Assembly: GCF_014646635.1 (NCBI RefSeq)
Contig: NZ_BMNQ01000002.1
Coordinates: forward strand, 62,264 to 126,263
Direction: 5' to 3'
Source: Lentibacillus kapialis
Lineage (GTDB): Bacteria; Bacillota; Bacilli; Bacillales; Amphibacillaceae
DNA: 64,000 bases
Shown: positions 32,243 through 42,808 of the stretch, piece by piece
How the letters are laid out: each line of letters begins with the position of its first letter
Position numbering within the stretch: the first letter of the stretch is position 1
The notes under the pieces: model-generated
The model's database searches: none
Seen by the model: the letters and a program-made list of their open reading frames with translations, nothing else
What the model was told of the DNA's origin: nothing
Made by a program: the position numbers and the translations under genes

Positions 32243-33796
32243 TTGACCAAACAAACATTTCTCCAGGGAACGCTAATCCTGATAATGGCAGGCATGATAA
32301 CGAGGATGCTCGGTTTTGTTAACCGTCTGGTTATTGCCAGGGTGATGGGTGAGGAAGGTGTCGGCTTATATATGATGGCACTTCCAACACTATTTCTGGT
32401 CATCACACTTACACAGCTTGGGCTTCCGGTCGCTATTTCCAAACGCGTATCCGAAGCTGAAGCTAAGAATGATAAAGCTAAAATTAAGCGGATTCTTATT
32501 ATATCATTGATCATAACTGCTGTAACAAGTGTTGTTTTCACAATTGGCATGATTGCTGCAGCACCATTTATTGCCACAACATTGCTGACTGACGAACGGA
32601 CTTTGTATCCACTGGTGGCCATTAGCCCTATTGTACCGATTGTTGCCATATCTTCCGTTCTTAAAGGCTATTTTCAAGGACGGCGGAATATGAAGCCGCA
32701 AAGCTATGCACTGGTCATCGAACAGCTTGTACGAATTACCCTTGTTGCTTTATTTGTTAAATTACTGCTTCCTTATGGAATTGAGTTTGCTGCAGCAGGT
32801 GCCATGTTTAGTATTATAATTGGCGAGCTAGCCTCGATGTTATATTTGACACGTGTGTTTAAAAAACAAAAAATTGTAAAAGTCCGGAAGCGGTTCTTCC
32901 ATAATTTGAAGTCAGGAAAAGATACATTATATGAATTGTTTTCTATTTCACTTCCTAGTACGGGCAGCCGATTAATCGGCAATATCTCCCATTTTCTGGA
33001 ACCAATACTCGTTGCACAAAGCCTGGCCATTGCAGGTATTTCCAGTTCGCTTGCGACGAAACAGTATGGTGAATTGACAGGTTATGTCTTACCGTTGCTT
33101 TTTTTACCTACATTTATTACAAATTCATTATCAATTGCATTAGTCCCCTCCATATCAGAGGCTGATGCCCATCAAAATAAACACTTAATTCATTACCGGA
33201 TTCATCAATCAATCAGGATTTCATTTGCATCAGGTGCGATCGCAACCGTCATACTAACTTTATTCGCAGCTCCCATACTAAACTATATGTATGGAACTGA
33301 TAATGCAAGTCATTTTTTAGTCCTTATGGCACCTTTCTTCATCCTGCTTTATATCCAGTCACCACTACAGGCTGCGTTGCAAGCACTCGACCTAGCAAGG
33401 CCTGCCATGTGGAACAGTTTAATCGGAGCAGCTATCAAGTTGACGGTGCTTTTTTTGCTGGCATCAAATCCGGATTTTGGCATAAACGGTGTTGCAATCG
33501 CCATGTCAGTCGGTGTTATTCTCGTAACATTATTGCATCTGGCCAGTCTTTATAAGGAAATCGGATTTATAATAGCGGGCTGGGACTTACTGAAAATGGG
33601 ACTTTTAGTATCATTAACATGGCTATGCGGAAGATTTTTACGCGGCGTGTTTAGCGGTCTGGAATCTAATCTGTTTATTTTTGCTTTAATGCTTATGACC
33701 TTGCTAATCGTTTATGTTATTCTGCTCTTTATATTAAAGTTTTTAACAAAAGAAGAGATCAAACAAATACCTCTACTGCAAAAATGGCTATCATAA
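32243..33796 (+). CDS. spoVB: Stage V sporulation protein B (lipid II flippase family)
   Basis: A 517-residue polytopic protein of the MOP/MviN-MATE flippase superfamily with about 14 membrane helices; SpoVB is needed for spore cortex peptidoglycan and probably moves lipid-linked precursor. The N-terminus GTLILIMAGMITRMLGFVNR is characteristic. The start is a TTG at 32243 after GAAGGTAGG. Convergent with the permease gene through a shared terminator. Start codon type agrees with other genes here. Confidence 0.93.
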   Translation: MTKQTFLQGTLILIMAGMITRMLGFVNRLVIARVMGEEGVGLYMMALPTLFLVITLTQLGLPVAISKRVSEAEAKNDKAKIKRILIISLIITAVTSVVFTIGMIAAAPFIATTLLTDERTLYPLVAISPIVPIVAISSVLKGYFQGRRNMKPQSYALVIEQLVRITLVALFVKLLLPYGIEFAAAGAMFSIIIGELASMLYLTRVFKKQKIVKVRKRFFHNLKSGKDTLYELFSISLPSTGSRLIGNISHFLEPILVAQSLAIAGISSSLATKQYGELTGYVLPLLFLPTFITNSLSIALVPSISEADAHQNKHLIHYRIHQSIRISFASGAIATVILTLFAAPILNYMYGTDNASHFLVLMAPFFILLYIQSPLQAALQALDLARPAMWNSLIGAAIKLTVLFLLASNPDFGINGVAIAMSVGVILVTLLHLASLYKEIGFIIAGWDLLKMGLLVSLTWLCGRFLRGVFSGLESNLFIFALMLMTLLIVYVILLFILKFLTKEEIKQIPLLQKWLS

Positions 33797-33833
33797 TAAA
33801 TATAACGCCAACTTTTATGGCGTTATATTTATT
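33796..33833. terminator. Bidirectional terminator of spoVB and the permease gene
   Basis: AATAAATATAACGCC and GGCGTTATATTTATT pair over nine bases between two converging genes; the A/T-rich ends give a T-run on each strand. Confidence 0.8.
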
Positions 33834-33835
33834 GA

Positions 33836-35128
33836 CTAAGACGTATATGGGATCAAATATCGTATGTAAATGTAAATGGTTGATGCTGCTAAAGACAACA
33901 GAACAAAAGGTATGCCATATTTCATAAAACGTATGAAGGGCAGTTTTTGTCCTTCGCCTTCTGCGAGACCTGCCACTACGACATTGGCAGAAGCGCCGAT
34001 AAGCGTTGCATTCCCGCCTAGGCAAGCCCCAAGCGCCAATGACCACCATATCGGATCCAAGTAGACCATACCATAACCCTGAAATTCCTCAACAACCGGA
34101 ATCATGGCTGCGACAAAGGGGATGTTATCAACAATACCTGAGAATAGCCCAGATACCCATAAAATTAAAATAGCAGTTGCGACAAAATCACCATCCGTCC
34201 AAAGAATAATTCCTCTTGCCAATTCATCGATGATTCCGGACGATTCAAGCCCGCCCACCAACGTAAATAGTCCGATAAAGAAAAATAATGTGACCCATTC
34301 AACCCCGGAGAAAACACGTTCTGTATTCAACTCTTTTTCCGTCAGCAGGAGCAGTAAAACAGCTCCACTTAATGCAATGGCAGTTAAATCAATATGCAGG
34401 AACGCATGCAGCAAGAATCCTAAAAGTGTCATAGTCAGAACAGTGATTGATTGATATAGCATCGGGGAGCGCACAAGATAGGCGGACGCATCAGCTTTCA
34501 TTAACTCTTCTGCATGGCCGTTTATAGACTGTAATGACTGTCTGAACAAGGGAAGCACTAGCAACAGCATAATGATAAACATTAAAAGAGCCATAGGTGC
34601 CAGATGATTGATAAAGGACAGAAATGTCAAGTGATCAACAGCCTGTCCGATCATTATGTTTGGCGGATCTCCAATAAGAGTAGCCGTTCCCCCAATATTC
34701 GAACTGAAAATAACTATCAGCAAATACGGAAACGTTGGTAAATTTAATTGTTTGGTAATTTTCAGGATGATCGGAACCAATATCAGCACTGTCGTAACAT
34801 TATCCAACAATGCTGAGCCAAGGGCAGTCAGTATGCTCACAACGATCAAAAGCGGAATCGGCGAACCCCGTACAAGTTGGGTGAGCCGGATGGCAACAAA
34901 TGAAAACAGTCCGGTCTTTTCGGTAATGGATATGAGTACCATCATGGAGAACAACAAGGCAATGGTATTCCAATCAATATACTTGGTAAACATATCTTGA
35001 ACACTGTAAATCCCTGTTAACAGCAGCAATATGCCACCCGTCATTGCTACGACAGCCCGGTTCACCTTCTCCGTCATGATAAAAATATAACTTATAGCGA
35101 AAATGACTCCAGCTAATATAACATCCAT
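33836..35128 (-). CDS. ArsB/NhaD-type ion transporter
   Basis: A 430-residue permease of the ion transporter superfamily with about 11-12 membrane helices. Typical blocks are FVAIRLTQLVRGSP, ALLDNVTTVLILVP, GGTATLIGDPPNIMIG and GGNATLIGASANVVVAG; the paired Asn/Gly-rich re-entrant motifs identify the ArsB_NhaD group, which includes arsenite and Na+/H+ transporters. Substrate cannot be read from sequence. The start at 35128 follows AAGAGGA; the upstream extension was rejected. B. subtilis has yrbG (DUF421) at this place. Confidence 0.88.
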   Translation of the reverse strand: MDVILAGVIFAISYIFIMTEKVNRAVVAMTGGILLLLTGIYSVQDMFTKYIDWNTIALLFSMMVLISITEKTGLFSFVAIRLTQLVRGSPIPLLIVVSILTALGSALLDNVTTVLILVPIILKITKQLNLPTFPYLLIVIFSSNIGGTATLIGDPPNIMIGQAVDHLTFLSFINHLAPMALLMFIIMLLLVLPLFRQSLQSINGHAEELMKADASAYLVRSPMLYQSITVLTMTLLGFLLHAFLHIDLTAIALSGAVLLLLLTEKELNTERVFSGVEWVTLFFFIGLFTLVGGLESSGIIDELARGIILWTDGDFVATAILILWVSGLFSGIVDNIPFVAAMIPVVEEFQGYGMVYLDPIWWSLALGACLGGNATLIGASANVVVAGLAEGEGQKLPFIRFMKYGIPFVLLSLAASTIYIYIRYLIPYTS

Positions 35129-35269
35129 ACAACATCCTCTTTCGGTATTATAGGTTGATCCTTTTACAAATATATGCCGCACAATGCAAAATATTTTCAG
35201 TCTATTTTTTTGTTTGGACGAATATGATAATGATATATGGACAATCACTTAGAGGGAGGCTGAACCAGC

Positions 35270-35653
35270 GTGCGGAAACAACAATTCGTTGCCCTGTTGT
35301 ATGGATGGATTATTATTCTTGGACTGCTGCTCTTGACAAGTATCATTCTCGCATTTTTCCTTCAATTTACTGGGCTGAATGAGATGACATTGTCTTGGAT
35401 CACATTGGCTGTCGGACTAATCAGCTTATTTATTGGTGGCGTAATTGCCGGGGTTAAAGGAAAAGAAAAAGGGTGGATCATTGGGGTGATCACGGGAGCG
35501 GGCTTTACACTTTTTGTCTTTCTTGTACAATACTTGGGCTACCAGCAGGGTTTTTCACTTGAGCAAACTCTGCATCATGCAGGTTTTATACTGGCAGCAT
35601 TGCTTGGTGGTGTTATTGGGGTAAATATGATCAAATCAGGAAGTGAAATTTAA
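35270..35653 (+). CDS. yrzE: TIGR04086 family membrane protein (YrzE)
   Basis: A 127-residue protein with four membrane helices (about 8-30, 41-62, 68-88, 101-120), matching the TIGR04086 family found beside yajC in Bacillales. The GTG start is ten bases from GGGAGG. A strong terminator follows. No enzyme motif is visible; the function is unknown. Confidence 0.87.
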   Translation: MRKQQFVALLYGWIIILGLLLLTSIILAFFLQFTGLNEMTLSWITLAVGLISLFIGGVIAGVKGKEKGWIIGVITGAGFTLFVFLVQYLGYQQGFSLEQTLHHAGFILAALLGGVIGVNMIKSGSEI

Positions 35654-35696
35654 GCACAGGCGGTCTTAGTCTATCTTCATCAACAGCCCGGAACGA

Positions 35697-35731
35697 AAAG
35701 AAGTCAGTTGCAAATGCACTGACTTCTTTTA
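35697..35731 (+). terminator. Rho-independent terminator of yrzE
   Basis: AAAAGAAGTCAGT and ACTGACTTCTTTT form a 13-bp stem with a short loop and a T-run. Repeat family A copy 4 begins right after it. Confidence 0.9.
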
Positions 35732-35821
35732 TAACGTCTGGAAATATAAATGATGGATGACCTTATAAGAAAAGCTTCGGCATTCGCTGTAAGACGAGAC
35801 GAATGCCGAGTTTTTCTAAAA
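35731..35821 (+). repeat. Dispersed repeat family A, copy 4 (opposite orientation)
   Basis: Reads ATAACGTC, TGGATGACCTTATAAGAAAA, then the stem TTCGGCATTCG and CGAATGCCGAG with TTTTTCTAA. It is the reverse complement of copies 1-3 and likewise follows the terminator of the gene before it, here the plus-strand yrzE. Confidence 0.85.
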
Positions 35822-35867
35822 TGGCCGCTATCCAGTTTTCTCATACCTTTATGTATATCATAAAGTT

Positions 35868-36143
35868 CTACTGTGCATTATTGTTTTTAATTTCCCGGAT
35901 CGCCGAACGATCATACGTAAGTCTTGGACCGTCGCCATCCTGAAGCACAACCGTATCTTCATCAAGTGCGTGGATCTCGGCATGAAGACCGCCGATTGTC
36001 ACGACTTTATCACCCTTTTGCAAATCAGCCTGCATTTGTTTTACCTGCTTTTGCCGCTTTTGCTGCGGACGGATCAGCAGGAAGTAAAAAATTACAAACA
36101 TTAAAATGATCGGTAACAGTGAAAATAATGTATTCACTTGCAT
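35868..36143 (-). CDS. yajC: Preprotein translocase accessory subunit YajC
   Basis: A 91-residue protein with one N-terminal membrane helix (about residues 6-24), followed by the conserved IRPQQKRQKQVKQMQADL segment and a small soluble domain with GDKVVTIGGLHAEI. YajC associates with SecDF in bacteria. It lies 12 bases after tgt in a queA-tgt-yajC unit. Confidence 0.95.
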   Translation of the reverse strand: MQVNTLFSLLPIILMFVIFYFLLIRPQQKRQKQVKQMQADLQKGDKVVTIGGLHAEIHALDEDTVVLQDGDGPRLTYDRSAIREIKNNNAQ

Positions 36144-36155
36144 GTCCCTCCTTTA

Positions 36156-37331
<1,176 letters not shown>

Positions 37332-38360
37332 CTATAAAATCAACATTGCATCCCCAAAACTGAAGAACCTGTAGCGTTCCTTTATGGCCTCTTGGTACGC
37401 ATGCATAATGTTTTCTCTTCCCGCAAGTGCACTGACCATCATAATTAATGTTGACTTTGGTAAATGAAAGTTAGTAATCAATCCATCAATTGCCTGAAAG
37501 TCGTATGGCGGATAAATAAAAATATCTGTCCATCCACTTGATTCTGCAAATTTGCCGCCATTGTCACGCGCAATCGTCTCCAATGTACGTGTTGAAGTAG
37601 TACCAACTGTAATGATACGTCCGCCATTCGCTCTGACCGACGAAAGTGCATCTGCTGTTTCTTTTGACATATGGTAAAATTCTGCATGCATTTTGTGTTC
37701 TTCAATTCTATCAGTGCTTACCGGTCTGAATGTACCCAGACCGACATGCAGTGTGATAAACTCAATGCTAACGCCCATACTGCGAATGTCATCAAGCAGT
37801 TCATTCGTAAAATGCAGCCCGGCAGTCGGTGCTGCGGCTGAACCCTCTTCTGTCGCATATACTGTCTGATACCGCTCTTTTTCGGGCAACTGTTTTTTTA
37901 TATAAGGCGGTAATGGCATTTCACCCAATTCATCAAGTATTTGATTAAAAAAACCATCATACTCCAGCTGTAGAATACGTCCGCCATGATCTTTCAGACC
38001 GACACAGGTTGCACGGAGTTTTCCGTCGCCAAAAACGATAACTGCTCCAATGTTCACTTTTTTGGCCGGTTTTACAAGGACTTCCCATGTATCCGCTTCC
38101 TGCTGATGCAGGAGCAACACTTCCACATTTGCTCCGGTATCCTGTTTGGTGCCATATAACCTTGCCGGAAGAACACGTGTATCATTCAATACAAGACAAT
38201 CATCTTTTTTAAGATAGTTTTTAATATCTGTAAATTGTTTATGCTCCACTTTCTTCGTCTGATGCTGCAAAACAAGCATACGAGATGCGGTGCGATCTTT
38301 CAACGGAGTTTGTGCAATTAACTCTTCCGGTAGATTAAAATCAAAATCCTCTATATTCAT
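37332..38360 (-). CDS. queA: S-adenosylmethionine:tRNA ribosyltransferase-isomerase QueA
   Basis: Transfers the ribosyl part of SAM to preQ1-tRNA, giving epoxyqueuosine. 342 residues, family length. Signature stretches: [19 protein letters not shown] at the N-terminus, [25 protein letters not shown] and a C-terminal [15 protein letters not shown]. It starts 19 bases after the DUF2905 gene in the ruvA-ruvB-queA-tgt operon. Confidence 0.96.
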   Translation of the reverse strand: MNIEDFDFNLPEELIAQTPLKDRTASRMLVLQHQTKKVEHKQFTDIKNYLKKDDCLVLNDTRVLPARLYGTKQDTGANVEVLLLHQQEADTWEVLVKPAKKVNIGAVIVFGDGKLRATCVGLKDHGGRILQLEYDGFFNQILDELGEMPLPPYIKKQLPEKERYQTVYATEEGSAAAPTAGLHFTNELLDDIRSMGVSIEFITLHVGLGTFRPVSTDRIEEHKMHAEFYHMSKETADALSSVRANGGRIITVGTTSTRTLETIARDNGGKFAESSGWTDIFIYPPYDFQAIDGLITNFHLPKSTLIMMVSALAGRENIMHAYQEAIKERYRFFSFGDAMLIL

Positions 38361-38379
38361 GATGCTCTCCTAACTGTAC

Positions 38380-38577
38380 TTAGCGAAATTTTCCTATAAT
38401 GAATAAGATGAGTGACAAAATAATACTTACGACTATCGATGTCATGATTGGGAAATGGAACGTAAAATGATCACGTTTTATAGTGATATCCCCAGGCAGT
38501 CTGCCTATAAATGACCAGATGATGCCAATCACAATAAAAATGATGCCGAACGTAATAAACATCTTTCCCATATTCAT
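38380..38577 (-). CDS. DUF2905 family small membrane protein
   Basis: A 65-residue protein with two membrane helices (about 6-24 and 43-62) joined by the loop [19 protein letters not shown], which is the DUF2905 hallmark. It overlaps the end of ruvB by four bases (ATGA) and is thus coupled to it. No function is established. Confidence 0.9.
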   Translation of the reverse strand: MNMGKMFITFGIIFIVIGIIWSFIGRLPGDITIKRDHFTFHFPIMTSIVVSIILSLILFIIGKFR

Positions 38578-39575
38578 TCATTATCTTTCCTTAAACCAAA
38601 ATGCTCGTATGCACTCGACGTTACGACACGCCCCCGCGGTGTGCGCTGAATAAAACCGATCTGCAGTAAATACGGTTCATACACATCCTCAATCGTCTGT
38701 GATTCCTCTCCAATCGTCGCTGCGATTGTATCTAAACCGACAGGACCACCCTGAAAACCATCGATGATGGCATGCAGCAGTTTATGATCCGTATAATCCA
38801 GACCGGCATCATCAACTTGTAGCATCTTCAAAGCTTCATTCGTTGTTTCCAGACTGATTTCTGTCTCCCCTTTCACTTGTGATATATCGCGTATCCGTTT
38901 TAGCAGCCTGTTGGCAATCCGGGGCGTACCCCTTGAACGGCCGGCCACCTCAAGAGCTGCTTCGTGCGTAATGGACGTCTCAAAAATATCCGAGGTCCGC
39001 TCGACGATATCACACAATTCGTTTGGGTTATAAAATTCCAGTCTGCTCAGGACTCCAAAGCGATCACGCAAAGGGGCTGATAACAAACCCGCTCTTGTAG
39101 TTGCTCCTACAAGTGTGAATGGTGGCAAATCAATTTGGACAGATCGTGCACTCGGGCCGCTACCGATTACAATATCAATAAAAAAGTCTTCCATTGCCGG
39201 ATACAGTACTTCCTCAACAGCTCTAGGCAACCGGTGTACCTCATCAATAAACAGGACATCACCCGGTTCAAGCGATGAGAGTATTGCCGCCAGATCACCG
39301 GAGCGTTCTATAGCCGGACCTGATGTTGAGCGGAACTGAACCCCCATCTCATTGGCAACAATAGCTGCAAGAGTTGTTTTCCCTAAGCCGGGAGGACCAT
39401 ATAGTAAAACATGGTCGAGAGCTTCATCACGCATTTTTGCGGCCTGAATAAAAATGCTTAAATTGTCTTTTACTTTCTGCTGACCGATATACTGGCTCAG
39501 ATTTGTGGGGCGTAGACTGAGTTCATCAGCGGAATCTTCATTCTGTAATTCACCTGCGACCATGCGCTCATCCAT
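38574..39575 (-). CDS. ruvB: Holliday junction branch migration helicase RuvB
   Basis: AAA+ hexameric motor driving branch migration with RuvA. 333 residues: Walker [11 protein letters not shown] near 59-68, Walker B DEVHRL, sensor and arginine-finger region [18 protein letters not shown], and a C-terminal winged helix with TPRGRVVT. ruvA lies 15 bases upstream, DUF2905 overlaps downstream. Confidence 0.97.
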   Translation of the reverse strand: MDERMVAGELQNEDSADELSLRPTNLSQYIGQQKVKDNLSIFIQAAKMRDEALDHVLLYGPPGLGKTTLAAIVANEMGVQFRSTSGPAIERSGDLAAILSSLEPGDVLFIDEVHRLPRAVEEVLYPAMEDFFIDIVIGSGPSARSVQIDLPPFTLVGATTRAGLLSAPLRDRFGVLSRLEFYNPNELCDIVERTSDIFETSITHEAALEVAGRSRGTPRIANRLLKRIRDISQVKGETEISLETTNEALKMLQVDDAGLDYTDHKLLHAIIDGFQGGPVGLDTIAATIGEESQTIEDVYEPYLLQIGFIQRTPRGRVVTSSAYEHFGLRKDNE

Positions 39576-39590
39576 CTTAATCCCACCTTA

Positions 39591-40193
39591 TTAATTTCTC
39601 ATTAGCAATGCCAGAGCTGTTCGCACGATTTCGTCGGTATTATTGCTGTTTTCCTTCTGCAGCTCAGGTGTAATTGATCTGATCTCCCGTTCAGTATAGC
39701 CGAGTGATTTTAATGCTTCCTGAGCTTCTTGCACCCCTTTTGAAACTTCGCGGGATGGCTTACTCTCAGCAGACTGAGCAGAAATTGACACAATCGCAGA
39801 CAATTTACCTTTTAAATCAAGAATAATCTGTCTGGCTGTCTTTTTGCCTATACCCGGGAAACTGGTCAGAAATTTATCATCCTCGCGCTCAATCGCCTCA
39901 ATAAATCCTTGTGTATCAATGCTGGCCAATATAGCTAATGCACCCTTGGGGCCAATGCCTGATACAGAAATGAGCTTTGTAAACAGCAATTTCTCATCCT
40001 GGTCCCGAAAACCATACAAAACCTGTGTGTCTTCACGAACATAATGATATGTATTAATGGTTATTTCGTTATGTAATGATGCCTGAAACACAAATGGAGC
40101 GGCGCAGAAAACCTCATACCCAACTCCCTGTACATCAACAATGACAGCATCTTCATGTATATTGACCAATATTCCTTTTATATAAGCAATCAT
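39591..40193 (-). CDS. ruvA: Holliday junction branch migration protein RuvA
   Basis: Binds four-way junctions as a tetramer and recruits RuvB. 200 residues: OB-fold domain I (MIAYIKGILVNI), tandem helix-hairpin-helix domain II (VSGIGPKGALAIL and FPGIGKKTARQII), and a C-terminal domain III for RuvB contact. The ATG at 40193 follows AAGGAG at seven bases; nine extra upstream codons were dropped. First gene of the ruvA-ruvB-queA-tgt-yajC string. Confidence 0.96.
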   Translation of the reverse strand: MIAYIKGILVNIHEDAVIVDVQGVGYEVFCAAPFVFQASLHNEITINTYHYVREDTQVLYGFRDQDEKLLFTKLISVSGIGPKGALAILASIDTQGFIEAIEREDDKFLTSFPGIGKKTARQIILDLKGKLSAIVSISAQSAESKPSREVSKGVQEAQEALKSLGYTEREIRSITPELQKENSNNTDEIVRTALALLMRN

Positions 40194-40251
40194 GTGATTT
40201 TCTCCTTTTTTATCCCTCATCTCATTTTAACACAAGTATCCAGTGTTGGCA

Positions 40252-40289
40252 GAAAGAAAACTCCCATTCTCCAAACGAAGAATGGAAGT
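40252..40289 (-). terminator. Rho-independent terminator of yebC
   Basis: Minus strand ACTTCCATTCT and AGAATGGGAGT arms (one G-U pair), followed by TTTCTTTC. Confidence 0.85.
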
Positions 40290-40296
40290 CTCCTGA

Positions 40297-41025
40297 TTAG
40301 TCTGATCTCTCCATATTATGATGGATATCTTGTGTGTCTTCACTGTCCTCCAGCATATCAATCAGATTTAACATTTTTTGCTCGTCGTCTTCAGAAGGAG
40401 CGATGTAATTTTGCGGAAAATATGATACATCGGATTCAATAAGTTCATAATTACTTTTGCGCAAATGATCACGGACATTTTGAAAATTCTCCGGATTGGT
40501 ATATATTTCGTATACTCCGTCTTCGGCCACGATATCATCCGCACCGGCTTCAATAGCCTCCATACTGATTTCATCTTCATCAATGGTGCCATCTTCTTCA
40601 ACGAGAATATAGCCTTTACGGTTAAACATAAATGTGACACTACCATTTTCACCGAGATTCCCGTCATTTTTTTTGAAGGCATGTCTAATTTCTGAAGCAA
40701 TTCGATTTTTATTATCTGTCAACACATTGACAATAACTGCAATGCCTCCAGGGCCATAACCTTCATAGGTGATTTCTTCATAATGGACACCATCAAGATC
40801 ACCGGTTGCCTTTTTGATAGCACGCTCAATATTGTCATTCGGCATATTGTCCGCTTTTGCCTTATCAACCGCTGTCCTCAGTGCCGCATTCGTATCTATG
40901 TCACCTCCGCCTTCTTTGGCGGCTGTATAAATATTTTTGGCATGACGCATAAATATTTTGCCCTTTTTGGCATCCTGGGCGTTCTTTCTGCGTTGTATAT
41001 TGTGCCATTTAGAATGACCAGCCAT
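40297..41025 (-). CDS. yebC: YebC/TACO1 family protein (YrbC)
   Basis: A 242-residue protein with the invariant start [18 protein letters not shown] and the blocks [16 protein letters not shown] and [10 protein letters not shown]. The family was long listed as transcription regulators; recent work links members to translation of proline-rich stretches. The ATG at 41025 follows GGAG; seven upstream codons were rejected. Terminator downstream; tandem repeats upstream. Confidence 0.94.
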   Translation of the reverse strand: MAGHSKWHNIQRRKNAQDAKKGKIFMRHAKNIYTAAKEGGGDIDTNAALRTAVDKAKADNMPNDNIERAIKKATGDLDGVHYEEITYEGYGPGGIAVIVNVLTDNKNRIASEIRHAFKKNDGNLGENGSVTFMFNRKGYILVEEDGTIDEDEISMEAIEAGADDIVAEDGVYEIYTNPENFQNVRDHLRKSNYELIESDVSYFPQNYIAPSEDDEQKMLNLIDMLEDSEDTQDIHHNMERSD

Positions 41026-41083
41026 AGGACATTCTCCTCTCTCCACGAATTTCCTTTATAACTATATCAAAAAACCCACAGTT

Positions 41084-41229
41084 GATAAAGCGAAACTTTA
41101 TTCAAAGGGGTGTTTTTCCCCTTTGAATATTAGTTGAGCAGAATCGGACCTTTACAGGCAGTTGCCCATTTTAATCATATTTTAGTTTAATTTTCATATT
41201 AATAAGGGGACTTACTGCCTGTTAAGGCG
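41084..41229 (-). repeat. Dispersed repeat family B, copy 3 (full length)
   Basis: Minus strand: CCTTAACAGGCAGTAAGTCC, about 45 A/T-rich bases, GGCAACTGCCTGTAAAGGTC, CGATTCTGCTCAACTAATATTC, hairpin AAAGGGG/CCCCTTT, and GAATAAAGTTTCGCTTTATC. The outer blocks ACAGGCAGT and ACTGCCTGT are inverted repeats. Same block order and nearly the same length as copy 1. Confidence 0.8.
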
Positions 41230-41230
41230 G

Positions 41231-41309
41231 GATAAAGCGAAACTTTATTCAAAGGGGTTTTTTCCCCCTTTGAATATTAGTTGAGCAGAATCGGACCTTT
41301 ACAGGCAAA
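41231..41309 (-). repeat. Dispersed repeat family B, copy 4 (right part only)
   Basis: About 79 bases almost identical to the 41084-41160 part of copy 3, in the same orientation and placed directly next to it. The left part is missing. The gap between coxA and yebC is almost wholly made of copies 3 and 4. Confidence 0.9.
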
Positions 41310-41318
41310 AATGACAGT

Positions 41319-41876
41319 TTAAAAATGTTCCCGGTCACGGTTGAAGAATTCACGCAAAAACTCGCGTATATCCCCATTCAACTGATCAGGTTGCGCATCC
41401 TTGTTCCGCATCCGGTCCCAATATATATCATCTGTATAAACATAAATCTCTTTAGTCGGGACCATCCTCTGTACTTCCCGCTCAACAAGTTCACGCATAT
41501 CCGGTGGTGCTTGATCGGTGAGCATAACACCAACAACCACCTTTTCGTCAGATATGGCAACTTGTGCTTGCCGGACATCTTTGCGTTCTTTTAATTGCTT
41601 GGATATGGACATGGACATTTCATTCGTAAACAAATCACTTTGTGCATTTTCATCCCCGTCGTTCAACTCTTTTTGTTCACTCTGCTGGTAACCGCCTTGT
41701 TCATCAATCCCTTGTTTCTCTTTTCCAAACCGCTCATTCTGTTCCTTTTCATTTTCATAATGAATCGGTTGTGAATTCATATTTTCTTGAGAGTCTTCTT
41801 GTCCTGTTTCATATTGTGCACAGCCGAAAAGTAAAGTTGAAACGGCGGGTACAAGCATCCATTTAATTATTTGCAT
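41319..41876 (-). CDS. coxA: YhcN/YlaJ family sporulation lipoprotein (CoxA-like)
   Basis: A 185-residue lipoprotein: hydrophobic leader with lipobox LLFGC (lipid on Cys19), then an Asn/Gln/Glu-rich linker of about 70 residues, then a YhcN/YlaJ domain (SISKQLKERKDVRQAQVAI, VVVGVMLTD, REVQRMVPTKEIYVYTDD). In B. subtilis CoxA (YrbB) is a spore cortex protein located between safA and yrbC (yebC), the same relative place as here. GGGAGG precedes the ATG. Confidence 0.85.
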   Translation of the reverse strand: MQIIKWMLVPAVSTLLFGCAQYETGQEDSQENMNSQPIHYENEKEQNERFGKEKQGIDEQGGYQQSEQKELNDGDENAQSDLFTNEMSMSISKQLKERKDVRQAQVAISDEKVVVGVMLTDQAPPDMRELVEREVQRMVPTKEIYVYTDDIYWDRMRNKDAQPDQLNGDIREFLREFFNRDREHF

Positions 41877-41940
41877 AAAAAAACCTCCCTTATATTTAGG
41901 TTGGATAAGCGAGGTGTTTTTAAACAGTTAATTAAAGGAA

Positions 41941-42687
41941 TTATTGATTTTTGCGGTGAAATTGCTTTGCCGGTTTCCTTTTGTGAGCTGTTCTCCTATG
42001 CATGTTTTCAATAAGTTTTCGATCCTCATCCGGAACGTCCTTTCCTTCCAGATAGGCATCAATTTTATCATAAGTCGTTCCTATTTCAGCTTCATCCGTC
42101 TGTCCTTCCCAAAGACCGGCACTTGGCTTTTTAGTTAAGATATTATGTTTGACGCCAAGATGCTCTCCTATTTCCCTTACCTCTTGCTTTGTGAACTCCA
42201 CCAATGGAAGAATATCTACACCGCCATCGCCATACTTGGTAAAATATCCGATATGCCACTCCGCCGCATTATCTGTTCCCACAACCAGATAGTTATAGTG
42301 CGCTGCAATCGTATAAAGGGTGCTCATGCGCAGACGTGCCCTGAGATTGGCGCCTGCAAGCTGATCATTCTTCTGTTCAAATGAATGGTTCAATCTCAGC
42401 TGATCGCTTATTGACGAATACATCATATGATGTGTTTCAGTCAAATCAACTGTCATGTCATGTATTCCTGAGCTTTCAGTCACTTTTTTCGCGTGTTCCA
42501 TATCTTCCGAGCTACTGTTGATCGGGAGCATCACTCCAAGTGAATCGTCAGGGAAGGCACGTTGAATAAGATACGCCACGACTGCTGAATCCAACCCTCC
42601 GCTGACTCCGACCATCAAACCGTTGAGACCTGCTTCGTGCACGCTTTCACGGAGCCAATTTACAATGTCGTTTACTGTTGATTTCAT
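41941..42687 (-). CDS. nadE: NH3-dependent NAD(+) synthase
   Basis: Amidates nicotinate adenine dinucleotide. 248 residues, shorter than the B. subtilis enzyme (about 272). The ATP-pyrophosphatase motif SGGLDS is at residues 29-34; LMVGVSGG, VVGTDNAAEWHIGYFTKYG and PSAGLWEGQTDEAEIG confirm the family. The start ATG at 42687 lies five bases from AAGGTGG; the GTG three codons up overlaps that site. It sits between coxA and safA, where B. subtilis has no nadE. Confidence 0.94.
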   Translation of the reverse strand: MKSTVNDIVNWLRESVHEAGLNGLMVGVSGGLDSAVVAYLIQRAFPDDSLGVMLPINSSSEDMEHAKKVTESSGIHDMTVDLTETHHMMYSSISDQLRLNHSFEQKNDQLAGANLRARLRMSTLYTIAAHYNYLVVGTDNAAEWHIGYFTKYGDGGVDILPLVEFTKQEVREIGEHLGVKHNILTKKPSAGLWEGQTDEAEIGTTYDKIDAYLEGKDVPDEDRKLIENMHRRTAHKRKPAKQFHRKNQ

Positions 42688-42763
42688 AAATACCACCTTA
42701 CTATCATCCAGAATTCCTATAGTTAGTTTAGCATGGTTTAAATCATTTTAAAAAGATTGACGT

Positions 42764-42799
42764 TTAAAAAAAGAGAGACGATCATTGATCTCGTCTCTA
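42764..42799 (-). terminator. Rho-independent terminator of safA
   Basis: AGAGACGAG and CGTCTCT pair on the minus strand, followed by seven T. Confidence 0.85.
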
Positions 42800-42808
42800 C
42801 TTCTAAAT

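Noticed and set aside
32197-32649. Minus-strand ORF of 150 codons
   Set aside because: It is antisense to spoVB, whose helices and start are clear.
41084-41309. CRISPR-like array
   Set aside because: Only two units about 79 bases long in direct order, no short regular repeats and spacers, and no cas genes nearby.
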